Shown: positions 13,221 to 25,800 of the stretch, one piece after another
How positions within the stretch are numbered: position 1 is the stretch's first letter
Layout: the number at the start of each line of letters is the position of its first letter
Source: Saccoglossus kowalevskii
Taxonomy: Eukaryota; Hemichordata; Enteropneusta; Harrimaniidae
Reading direction: 5' to 3'
Assembly (NCBI RefSeq): GCF_000003605.2
Contig: NW_003109097.1
Span: forward strand, 82,385 to 123,339
Length of the DNA: 40,955 nt
The notes under the pieces: generated by a model
What the model was told of the DNA's origin: nothing
Databases searched by the model: none
What the model saw: the letters and a program-made list of their open reading frames with translations, nothing else
Made by a program: the position numbers and the translations under genes

Positions 13221-13299
<79 letters not shown>
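13221..13299. repeat. (TA)n microsatellite
   Basis: This is a near-perfect TA dinucleotide tract of about 79 bases with one TACA interruption. It lies about 250 bp from the first assembly gap. Any reading frame through it (IYIYIY repeats) is an artefact. Confidence 0.95.
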
Positions 13300-13301
<2 letters not shown>

Positions 13302-13551
13302 ATGGCATCGCCAATGGTATCTATTTACGCTGGAGATAGTGATAACTAAGAACTCAATATTTTCAGTGGATATGTTTTTTGTTTTTTTTCATTTACTGGT
13401 TAATGTATCTTGTGTAAAGGATTCTGTCTTTTCATTTCAAGTTTACTCACATATTTTTACAATCTGATTAAAATAAGATCCTAGTTTGGGCTTTTTCCGT
13501 TTTTTGTTGTTGTTAATATAATATCATTCATATTTTTTTTTTATATATTTT

Positions 13552-14369
13552 NNNNNNNNNNNNNNNNNNNNNNNNNNNNNNNNNNNNNNNNNNNNNNNNN
13601 NNNNNNNNNNNNNNNNNNNNNNNNNNNNNNNNNNNNNNNNNNNNNNNNNNNNNNNNNNNNNNNNNNNNNNNNNNNNNNNNNNNNNNNNNNNNNNNNNNNN
13701 NNNNNNNNNNNNNNNNNNNNNNNNNNNNNNNNNNNNNNNNNNNNNNNNNNNNNNNNNNNNNNNNNNNNNNNNNNNNNNNNNNNNNNNNNNNNNNNNNNNN
13801 NNNNNNNNNNNNNNNNNNNNNNNNNNNNNNNNNNNNNNNNNNNNNNNNNNNNNNNNNNNNNNNNNNNNNNNNNNNNNNNNNNNNNNNNNNNNNNNNNNNN
13901 NNNNNNNNNNNNNNNNNNNNNNNNNNNNNNNNNNNNNNNNNNNNNNNNNNNNNNNNNNNNNNNNNNNNNNNNNNNNNNNNNNNNNNNNNNNNNNNNNNNN
14001 NNNNNNNNNNNNNNNNNNNNNNNNNNNNNNNNNNNNNNNNNNNNNNNNNNNNNNNNNNNNNNNNNNNNNNNNNNNNNNNNNNNNNNNNNNNNNNNNNNNN
14101 NNNNNNNNNNNNNNNNNNNNNNNNNNNNNNNNNNNNNNNNNNNNNNNNNNNNNNNNNNNNNNNNNNNNNNNNNNNNNNNNNNNNNNNNNNNNNNNNNNNN
14201 NNNNNNNNNNNNNNNNNNNNNNNNNNNNNNNNNNNNNNNNNNNNNNNNNNNNNNNNNNNNNNNNNNNNNNNNNNNNNNNNNNNNNNNNNNNNNNNNNNNN
14301 NNNNNNNNNNNNNNNNNNNNNNNNNNNNNNNNNNNNNNNNNNNNNNNNNNNNNNNNNNNNNNNNNNNNN
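13552..14369. other. Assembly gap (N run)
   Basis: There are 818 undetermined bases. The left flank is T-rich. The right flank enters directly into a retrotransposon remnant, so the gap probably hides more of that repeat. Confidence 1.
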
Positions 14370-14855
14370 ACGACATTATGTTCCCCAACATATTTTACTG
14401 TCGGAACCCCATATCGCTTATGGATTAGAAGTCTGGGGGAACACATATCCCACAAATTTGAAAAGCATTAGAACAGCACAAAACAGATTGCCAGATTGAT
14501 AACTTTCTCTGATTTTACTGCCCATTCTGCACCTATTTTCAAACAACGTAGAATACTTGATGTCCCTAAATTGTGCACATACTCAATTTGTAATTTTGTA
14601 TATGATATTATCCATGGTAATCTCTACACTCTATGCAAACATACAACTTTAAGTACATTCAGCATTGTCACAATACCAGACAAAGGCACCGATGTGATTG
14701 ACTTGTTCCAAAAATGAATACAACTATAGGCCAATTACCAATCTGGTATTACTAAATTATGGAACAGTCTGCCTGTCACATTAAGATCACAACCAAAGCA
14801 TATATTCAAACAAAACACGAAGAATCCACTATTGGCGAGATACACCACATAACTT
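14370..14855 (+). pseudogene. Degenerate 3' end of a non-LTR retrotransposon (LINE) reverse transcriptase
   Basis: Translating in shifting frames gives motifs typical of the C-terminal part of LINE reverse transcriptases of the Jockey/CR1/L2 type. These are a YGLEVWGNTY-like block at about 14410-14440, then KSIRTAQNR, then (R)LITFSD...HSAPIFKQ.RILDVPKL at about 14490-14570, then KLWNSLP-type sequence near 14757-14775. At least one frameshift or stop interrupts the copy (TGA/TAA around 14497-14502), so it is dead. Its 5' part is lost in the gap. The exact clade cannot be assigned by eye. Confidence 0.7.
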
Positions 14856-15772
14856 TATTTTGTTTCTTTATTATATTCTTCGCTTTTGTAAAAACAGTAT
14901 TGTCATGAAGTACTATATGGCTGCATTTTTTCTATTTACCTATTCAGTTTAGCGCAAAATATCTAAATTATTGTATATTTATTTACGTTTAAATGAATTT
15001 GACAAGATTAGCTTCCTAAAGCCGTTTCAAATTCCTTTTACCTGTAAATGTATTTATTTTTTTCCTATTTCAGAATTGTATTTTTCACGAATAATACGGG
15101 TAATAAACCATCATATTTCAGTAAGTTATCGTTTTGTATATTAACATTTTACCCACAATACACTCCGCGTTTCTATGGTATTGACATTCTGCCCGAAGCT
15201 CCTTCAAGAAATAGTTTCGTGTCATGTTTCCACACCATGTTAACAATATACCTTGATGATGAATGACTGCATATAGATCAATACAATTTGATCAATACAA
15301 CCTGGGGCAATATACAGACTTGATTACTCAGATTAGGTACGAGAAAATACACTGCCCGACACACCGGGGATGTTTTATGGTCAACGTGTCGCAGATAAAT
15401 GTGATATTACTTTGATAATCACACCAGAATTTTAATGATGACTTTATCATAGAATGTAATGTATTGTAAAATATGCAGTTATAGTAGACTGTAACATTTA
15501 CAAAAACTACCGACGTTCCGATATCCGAATATACATCTACTCATCGATCCTGATAATTTGTAACCGAAACATTGCACTAGTGATATCTTATAATCCCTAC
15601 ACGATAATGAATGAATGAATGAATGAAAGCGCAAACAAATAATGAATAAATGAATTAAATTTCATACACATAAGCAATTTATTATCGCGATTGTGGTATA
15701 ACATCACCATTGCAATATTCATAATCACACATATCCAATTTGGAGTGATGTAGTGACATACAATTTGACCAG

Positions 15773-15900
15773 GAGCTGTTCAAAACTAGCTAAACTTGAA
15801 AGGAACCGAGTCCTATTTGGGTATATGTAGTAACATGTAGGCCGACGATTTGAAAAGAACTTAATGAGCTGTTCACAACTAGCTAGCATTGGAAGGAAAT
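15773..15900. repeat. Imperfect 93-bp-period duplication
   Basis: GAGCTGTTCAAAACTAGCTA at 15773 recurs as GAGCTGTTCACAACTAGCTA at 15866. Each is followed by a related GGAAGGAA or GAAAGGAA block and preceded by a TGTAGTGACATA-like or TGTAGTAACATG-like block. This is two diverged copies of a tandem unit with unknown function. Confidence 0.6.
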
Positions 15901-16448
15901 GGAAGCCATTATTATGGGCATTATATACCTTATATTGGACTTCATATATCATGTGATTAAATTTAATTACATAATTCAGTCTTTGCTACTTGCACCACCG
16001 TGAGAAAGGAGAAACTTGGATATGAGACTTGATGATACATGTTTCCCGCGAGTCGTGCCCTCTAGTGGCAACGCGCGACATGAAAGGTGGCAGCACAGAA
16101 TGACGGAGTCATGAAGTATTCATTCGAATTAGCTATATAAGATACTAGTATAAGACAAACTAAGCTAAGCTGACATAGAAGATAAGGCAAAAGATAAGAT
16201 AAGCTAACACATAAGCGAAAAGTTGATAAGCTATAAGACAAGATTAGCGTTCACGCACAGCTCTTTTGTACGGGATAAAATGTCAAATACCTTATCACGT
16301 GCTAAGAAAACGTGCGTGAACGCATGGGCTAAGTACGGATGAAATCTGGCCTGTTTTAATAACTGGTCCAGATCTTTAGCATGGTGGGCTAACCGTACAA
16401 ATAAAAAGTATACCTTCCTGGTTACCGCGTTCCTTGGCCCGTACAAAC

Positions 16449-16661
16449 TACTGTAAAATACTTTATTTTAGCTGGAATGAATTTTCGCTGAAAAGATTTT
16501 TTTGGGCGTTTTGTATGGAATTTATTTTCACTGATTTTTGACGAGTTGAATGTAAAATGTAAAAAAAAGGGTATATTCGCTGAATTTTATATTCACTGAA
16601 TTATTCCGACAGCGAAATGGGCGAAACTTAATTCCAAGCGAAAATAAAGTATTCTACAGTA
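16449..16661. mobile_element. Palindromic MITE, family A copy 3 (intact ends)
   Basis: It starts TACTGTAAAATACTTTATTT and ends AAATAAAGTATTCTACAGTA, which are reverse complements with one mismatch. The interior has TTTTCGCTG and GACGAGTTGAATGTAAAAT blocks shared with the other copies. This is the best-preserved family A member in the window. It has TA at both borders and no coding capacity. Confidence 0.8.
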
Positions 16662-17317
16662 CTCCTCGTGCATTACCGTGGCGCTTTATAAAGCTTACGT
16701 GCAACTGAATCACTACAATAATAAAATTTAGCCCTGACGGAAAAAAAGTATCTTGGCTCAGTTTCAGGAGAAATTTTGCTAAATCGGACAGCAAGAAAGC
16801 AAAGTTTCCTGTAATTGGAATGCAACTAAATATGTGGGAAATATGTTGTCAATCAACGAGTAAAGCATACTTCAAATGTCTAGACTTGTTGGCCAAAATA
16901 TGTGGATCGTAACATAATGCTGTATATTTTATAACGATTTGAACTATTGTGGAAATCTGGGTCATTCAATAATGTTAAATTTAATTCATCGTGTAGGTTT
17001 ACAACGTAAAGGTCAGACGAGTCGAAATTGATGCTACTCATAAATTTATATTTAACTATTTTGTATGAAGTATTGGTTGCAGGGACACTCCATCTAAACA
17101 TCAAATAAGGATACGACGTCACGCGCAACGAAATAACATCATGCACAAAGAAATGTAGAAATGACGTCATGCCCAAAGAAATGTAGAAATAACGTCATGA
17201 GTGATTACAGCACAGAGCCTTGAAGTACTAAGTTCCATTCTAATGTGAAGTTACTTGAGGTATCAGTGAAACAACTATCAAATAGGCTAATTTATGTCAA
17301 TTGGGTATACAGTTTCT

Positions 17318-17347
17318 TGTAGATCAACATTTTACAGTTGATCTACA
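17318..17347. repeat. Perfect 11-bp hairpin
   Basis: TGTAGATCAAC and GTTGATCTACA are separated by an 8-base loop. The hairpin is isolated, with no adjacent T-run or gene. It may be a relic of a foldback element. Confidence 0.5.
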
Positions 17348-17424
17348 GTGACCATTGTCCGATGTTATCAGTAAAGCACTGGCTGCATATTCCCATCTGC
17401 AACAGTGTTTCAGACATTAAAGTT

Positions 17425-17620
17425 GTGCATAATAATGAGGTCACATTACCGTATATGGTCATCTAATGTGCTGGTCAAATCTCTTGTTTAATGTCGTACT
17501 ATAGAATTTGTTCCACATGCCTTTATACAAAAGTTTTCTAGATACTAGAATTATGCATACTAATGAGATCACATGACCATACCTGGTCATATGATACGTC
17601 AATCATATCTCTCATCTGAT
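17425..17620. repeat. Imperfect 128-bp-period duplication of a dispersed repeat
   Basis: GTGCATAATAATGAGGTCAC at 17425 and ATGCATACTAATGAGATCAC at 17553 begin two similar segments of roughly 70 bp, both continuing through TGGTCAT and CAAATCTCT / CATATCTCT blocks. A reverse-complement relative (TGGTCATGTGACCTCAATAA) lies near 29365 inside TM9SF4 intron 1, so the sequence is dispersed. Confidence 0.55.
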
Positions 17621-18047
17621 CCACAGAAAATAAACATCTTTTGGACAACAAGAACAAAATTGACCCAAAAGGTCCAATTCACTAAAAAATTTCTATACTT
17701 TCAATGTCTGAATGATTCAACTCCACTATATTTTTATTTTATTTATATTTCTTCATGCTAAGTTGTAATTTTGTAGTCTGTCTGCTAATACACCCCCCCC
17801 CCATGTAATTCTAAAACTCTACATAGAATTTGGCTTGCAGAGATGCATAAATAAATACTACTTGCTGCATATCATGGTAGCAAATGATTTTTGTCATTAC
17901 ATTACATTGAGTGTGAATTGAATCATCCGAGGTGAGCTATTTACTTAGTGCTGCAGGCATTCAAACATTAACCTTTACACCACCAGACTTTTCCGCCCAA
18001 ATTTGTCTGCTCTTTTTTCTTATATTCTTCAATATTTCTGGAAATGA

Positions 18048-18107
18048 ACTAATTTTGTAACCAACAGACAAAATTTGACTAATTTTGTAACCAACAGACA
18101 AAATTTG
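18048..18107. repeat. Exact 30-bp tandem duplication
   Basis: ACTAATTTTGTAACCAACAG plus ten more bases (ACAAAATTTG) occurs twice head to tail with no mismatch. The lack of divergence indicates a recent duplication. Confidence 0.9.
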
Positions 18108-18186
18108 AGTCAATTTTAAGTTTTTACTCAAAAAAATGTTATTTTTTCACAATCTTCTGAAGGAAAATGCAAACTATAAGCAGAAC

Positions 18187-18397
18187 TACTGTAAAGGGGT
18201 CAATTATTTACTAGGTTTTAATTTTGCTTATTTCGCTGACTGGAAAATGCGCTAAATTAAAACCCAGTGAATATGTAAAATTTAGCATAGAACACATTAT
18301 CTAAATGATAAAACTGTGAATTTAAAACCCACTGAATATGCCTGAAATGGAAAATAAGCAAAATTTAAACCCAGTGAAAATTAGTCATTTTACAGTA
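18187..18397. mobile_element. Palindromic MITE, family B copy 1
   Basis: It starts TACTGTAAAGGGG and ends CATTTTACAGTA. The arms contain ACTAGGTTTTAATTTTGCTT and, inverted, AAATTTAAACCCAGTGAAAA. A second copy with the same architecture is at 24482 and a worn one near 30352. It is non-coding, with TA at both ends. Confidence 0.75.
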
Positions 18398-19370
18398 TTT
18401 TGTGATGAAAAGAATATTCTGGTGGTGAAAACATTAATCTAATAAAGTATTTAGAGGATAGCACTTGTCGACTTTTCTGATTTAGAGACATTAACAGAGG
18501 TAAAAATTGCTTCCAGGACAAGCATTCCCCACCTGAATCCTCATCCTCACTAAACAGATTACTGTAAATAAAACACGTGATTTTGCACATGCTTGTGCCT
18601 GAAACAACCCAACATGATGAAACACATTAAATCTTTAGAAATGAAGTTTAGGCTATGTTGGGCAAGTTTAAACAATTTTGTTTTGTATCAAAGCTTAATG
18701 TACAATTTATTGTAAAATTAAATTCCATTATGGCAATAAACATTTTACTTGCTAGTAAAGTATTGTAACTGCTAGCTAGCATTCGTCAAGGATTTACCGA
18801 CAATCCAAGACTATGCGTTTTTTCCCGCTCATATTCATTACAGACGCATTTATATATCAAAAGCAATTAACGATTCTGCAACAAACAAATGTGATGCGTT
18901 TCTAATAGACCAAATACACGGTGAATCTGTCTAGTTTTGCATACAAGTCAGTCTACACATATACTGAAGTGATAGAGTCAGCTGATTAGTAACACAGAAT
19001 TCTGTGCAGTCTACACACGTCTAGACTATCAAGACGATTCTAGTGTACACTGGGAAGGGCACTCTGAATTTTATTATTTTTTTTTGAAATCAAAGAAAGC
19101 TTAGAATGAACTGTCGAGTTCAAAAGATATGGCATTATTAGAGAGGCAATACAATTTTAAGATTGGCCTTTCAAACAAGAAGCTTGGCAACCAATATTTG
19201 TTTAATATTTGAGATGCACAACATGAAAACAATGCAATTCTCATTATTGAACTTTTATAATACTTTCAGAAAATAAATTCGATTTTTATCTGTGGTTTTC
19301 AGACCACCTCTATCAGAAGCTTACCGGTAATTTAAATCAGTTTTTTGAAATATCAGAAATTGGGCAACAT

Positions 19371-19760
19371 CGCTAATTAGATAATATGCACGTTTTCCAC
19401 ATTTCATTGTTAAATTAGTACATGGACCATAAATTGGCTAATTATGCAATTAATATATGCATGGAATTTTACCCAAAACTAACATTGACCTAGCATCTAT
19501 GTACCAATTTTCATCAATACCCATTAAGCTGTTCTTTAGTGAAAGAGTGATTGAACAGCTTAAAATAGGTGAATCGTGCAAATTAGGTAATGGCATAGAC
19601 TTCAACAAAAAACTAATCAAATCTGCGCATTAGCCCAAAGCATCCATCTACTAAGTTTCATTGAAATCTGTTCGGTGATTCTTTAGATATCAGTTGACCA
19701 GACACACAAGCACACAGACAGACATGCAAAGACTCAATTGTGAGCTTTACACACAGGAAT
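19371..19760. repeat. Dispersed interspersed repeat, possible retroelement tail
   Basis: AT-rich segments with TTAATATATGCATG, CATCCATCTACTAAGTTTCA, TTGAAATCTGTTCGGTGATT and GACACACAAGCACACAGACA are diverged relatives, in inverted orientation, of the repeated units at 28856-29345. The stretch ends about 50 bp beyond the RPS20 polyadenylation signal. It is probably a fossil mobile element of undetermined type. Confidence 0.45.
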
Positions 19761-19800
19761 AAAAAAACATTCACACAATTACAAATAAATTTATACGATT

Positions 19801-19806
19801 TTTATT
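19801..19806 (-). terminator. RPS20: RPS20 polyadenylation signal AATAAA
   Basis: TTTATT on the plus strand is AATAAA on the gene strand, 45 bp downstream of the RPS20 stop codon. Cleavage would be expected roughly at 19775-19790. Confidence 0.7.
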
Positions 19807-19850
19807 GGTTGAGTCTTTGAAAATCAATATCTCACAATGGAAATAACATT

Positions 19851-22403
<2,553 letters not shown>

Positions 22404-22513
22404 GGTTTTATTAACTGGCCGACGTAATCGATTGCGAAAGTAGCAATGAACAGCGGTGAGCCAGGCGACTTGACACAGCTACACCAAAACGTGGACGATT
22501 CTTTCCAAAAAGG

Positions 22514-22798
22514 ACGAAGCATGGCTACCCATCGTGCTTAGCGACAAAAAAAAATATCTTTATTTTTTGTACTACAAACTTTCAAAATCAATCAATATAA
22601 ATTACTTCAGTTAAATACAAATATTGACAAAATTTTATTTTATTATAGCCATTCTTATCATATACGTAGTATTTAAAATTTTTCGAGACGAATTTCAGGA
22701 AATTATTATTTTCGTTAACAAGCGTCGCCGAATGTGGTACTAATTATATGGAAATACATTCGTTTCTACTAATTTTCTCTTCCACGTTGGAGTACAAA
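22514..22798. promoter_or_regulatory. Putative bidirectional promoter RPS20 / TM9SF4
   Basis: Roughly 285 bp separate the likely RPS20 transcription start (minus strand, about 22513) from the TM9SF4 start codon (plus strand, 22799). The interval is AT-rich with no CpG island. It contains pyrimidine runs near both inferred starts: TCCTTTTT on the minus strand at about 22507-22514, and TTTTCTCTTCC on the plus strand at about 22773-22783. Shared regulation is inferred from geometry only. Confidence 0.5.
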
Positions 22799-22810
22799 AT
22801 GGCGGTGAAG
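22799..22810 (+). CDS. TM9SF4: TM9SF4 exon 1 (start exon, four codons)
   Basis: ATG GCG GTG AAG is followed by a perfect donor GTAAGT and preceded by the favourable context CAAAATGG. Its phase 0 end fits exon 2, which lacks an ATG, and the join MAVK-IQLILSL yields a proper signal peptide. A weaker alternative start exon is ATGGAG at about 30880 with donor GTCTGA. Confidence 0.7.
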
Positions 22811-25800
22811 GTAAGTAGTGCTAATTTAGGGTGGAAATTTTGACTGTTTTAGGGATAGTCGGTTATTTTTAAAGACTTCTTCCTGTTTTCTATTTAATCG
22901 ACTATATAGATGTGGGATTTATTTCTGGCTGTCATATCGGTAGGGTTATTTGTCCCGGCTTTAAGCCGCCGGTTAACGTGTCATCAGCTACGTGTTTTGG
23001 CGACATGTTGCCAAGTTCCCCTCCAGTATACACCACTGAGTGTTTCACTGTAATGACACTTATTTCGTGATATGTTGACGAAATCGTGTTTGATTGTCGA
23101 TCACAGCATCTACTATGAACCGCTTGGTTCTTCATTCGGCCAGTACATTCAGAGTTCCCTCCTGGCCTGCCAGTTTACCCTTATAAATTACAACCATAAA
23201 ATAACAAATACGATCGAAATACACTGTGTACTGGTTTGGTTTCGTGATATACTGTATTTGCAAATAATATACGACGTGGCGGTTATTTTAATAAACCAGT
23301 GTATGCTATTTAATATCATAGGCAAATATGTCATTTGTCTTCGTGACACGCCAAGAGCAGTATTTATAACAATGCATGTAAATCATAATTATTGTAAATA
23401 TCGGATTGAGTTATTCAGGACAACGCATTTCATCAACTTGGACTACATATATTTGCACCATGCTTGTGTTCAACCTTTAGACCGATGGCCATTATACTTA
23501 GTTTTACTATGCTTACTGCAAATTTCAACCGTTTCGCTTATGGTGCGCCCAGTGCACAGTTGTTACCAGTGGGTGTGTCAGCTGGTGCAAAAGCTTTAGT
23601 TCTAATAGAGACCACTTGTAAGTTGCAAATTTATTATCATTGGGACATTTTTGTGTATTCTGTTCAGATTATTTTTATTTTGACTAATTATAACACTAAA
23701 GAAAGTGATAATTTGAAAAAAAATTATTGTTTATGACGTAGTCCCTGTCCATACTTTTCACAGATTCACATACATACAATGTAATAGCATCTCTATACCC
23801 TGATAAGAAAGTGAAAAAACAATTTAACAAAACATCTACACATAAGCAGCTAAAAGTTGAACTTAGAGTCTGTGATTTGGAACTTCCCAAATTACCAAAT
23901 AAGATTTGTAAAAAAAAAACAATTCTTCATTCACTGAACACATCTGAAATACTCGATTAAGCTATTAATACTTGTGAAGACAACATTTCGCACAAAGCAT
24001 TGAATTTAATTTCTAGGTGAATGAATCCAACCTGCTTACTAACATAATTGTAATTATATGACAATAACTTAAGTGTCATTGTAGTAGCTTCATTGCCTTT
24101 CCAAAAATCCAATCCAATGCCATTCATAGTACTTGATTTTGTTGTAATTTGAAAACATTTGCTTTAATTAAGTACCATGGTTTATTTTATTTATTTTTTA
24201 CTTGAAATTCATTTTCAGTCTTTTCAAATTAAATCAAGTGAATATATATTGATCCCACTGTGGTATAAATTTCTTTTTACAGTAACTCATGAGTCTTGAA
24301 AAATAAATAATAACATACAAAAATATTGTTTTCATTGAAAATGAGTGTTTGTACAGTATCCTTATGCTATGTTGTCATTGTGATTGGCTGTAAAGTATAC
24401 ATATACATGCCTTGTCTTGTGTTGAGAAACAGAGGGTGAGATTGCATTGTGATCTGTTCATACATTACAGTGGTTTACATTTACTGTAAAAGAATTAATT
24501 ATTCACTTGGTTTTAATTTTGATTATTTCGCTGACTGGAAAATTTGCTAAATTATAACCCGGTGAATACGTAAATTTGAGCATAGAACACATTATCTAAA
24601 TGATAAAACCGTGAATTTAAAATCCACTGAAATGCTAAATCAGTGAAATTCAAACCCAGTGAAAATTAGTCATTTCACAGTAAATCGGCATTCATACCTG
24701 CCTTCATGCCTTATTCACCTACTATTGGATCACAGTAGGAGGGCATTGTTTTAACTGTGGCACCTTGTTCATGTGTCTCATCCTGGAGTTAAACCCGACT
24801 TTTGTTAAAATTGTAGTTTTGGGTCGTTTTTGGCAAATTAAATTGGTTTATACTGATTGTGAGGAATCACAATGAAAGACTCAATAGACTTTTGGCTGAA
24901 TTAATTTTATCTTTACTTGTGTTTATTCATACTAATTAAATAACATGCTAATAGAATTACTACTGTAAAACAAAAAGCCTGAGCATGTTGTCATGGAAGC
25001 AGATATTTTTATTATTTTTTTATTATGATCTTGATTGAAAAGTTGTCACAATTTAGATTAATTTTTTTGTGTAAATTTTAATAGTATGAGGAGTCAATGT
25101 ATTTCTAATCTTTACAAATATTTATAGTGCCAGTCTCCATTACGTGTCATGTTTGATGTGAATCCTATGCGAAGTATGAAACTGGAACATTGTTTACTCA
25201 AAATTTGCTACTCTACAATAAATTTATATCATCTGAATGTATAAAAATATCCTGTATTTCAGCATTTGCTTATTGTTTCCATTTCAATAATTTCATCTCA
25301 AGACTCAAGAAAACAAAGTAAAAACTATATTCAGAGATTAAAACTAAGGAGTATGCAAAACAAATATTTCTTGTACATTGTATTTACCGGGTGCGCATCC
25401 TGAACCTTACTTGAAAATGTATATTCTCTACAGTGCTTAGGTACATGTATATTACTTCATGATATGCAACTTCTTTTGGGGAATGAAAAAAGACCAATCA
25501 TCCCAGATCTGTCATTCTTACATTGCAAATACCATATTTGCTCTATAAGAAGCAGTTTGTTTTACATCTAACGTGCAATGATCCATTAAGGGCAGTGTTC
25601 GTTTGTGCATCAAGTGATATTTACTAAAGTACCATGTATATACCTATAGGTTAGGAACAGTACTTCACAATTGAAAGGCTGTATTCAACGCTACATTCAA
25701 TAAGTTGTTGTTCTGGAGGGCTTGTCAGTTAAAAGTGACATTTCTGGTGGAACTGAAAGTATGTCCTTAAATCCACCAGTTTATTCAGTCTTGTTCGTAT

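Larger units (their letters stand above)
7885..13551. other. Intergenic stretch, no supported gene
   Basis: I see no credible exon. Contents are poly-C or poly-G runs (about 8867, 9856, 10239), a run of GTAAAA/TGTAAA-rich sequence at about 9900-10210, a short inverted repeat around 8125-8160 (ACCTCAGAT arms), three scattered copies of ACTTCTAAACA (about 8617, 8652, 8787), one GC-rich dispersed repeat copy at 10653, a (TTTG)n tract at about 12023-12050, and the (TA)n tract before the assembly gap. Confidence 0.55.
14856..19800. other. Intergenic stretch, no supported gene
   Basis: I see no convincing exon. The stretch carries an (AATG)n tract at about 15607-15627, a 93-bp imperfect duplication, a family A and a family B MITE, a 128-bp imperfect duplication, a 30-bp exact duplication, a short perfect hairpin, and a dispersed repeat tail leading up to the 3' end of RPS20. 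Confidence 0.55.

Noticed and set aside
13528-14455. Long minus-strand frames across the first N run
   Set aside because: They consist almost wholly of undetermined bases.
16231-16446. 71-codon minus-strand frame
   Set aside because: Its first codon is TTG, its end abuts a MITE, and it has no domain or splice context.
23072-23599. 175-codon plus-strand frame in TM9SF4 intron 1
   Set aside because: It has AT-rich random composition and no recognisable motif. The overlapping shorter exon-like frame is the better candidate.
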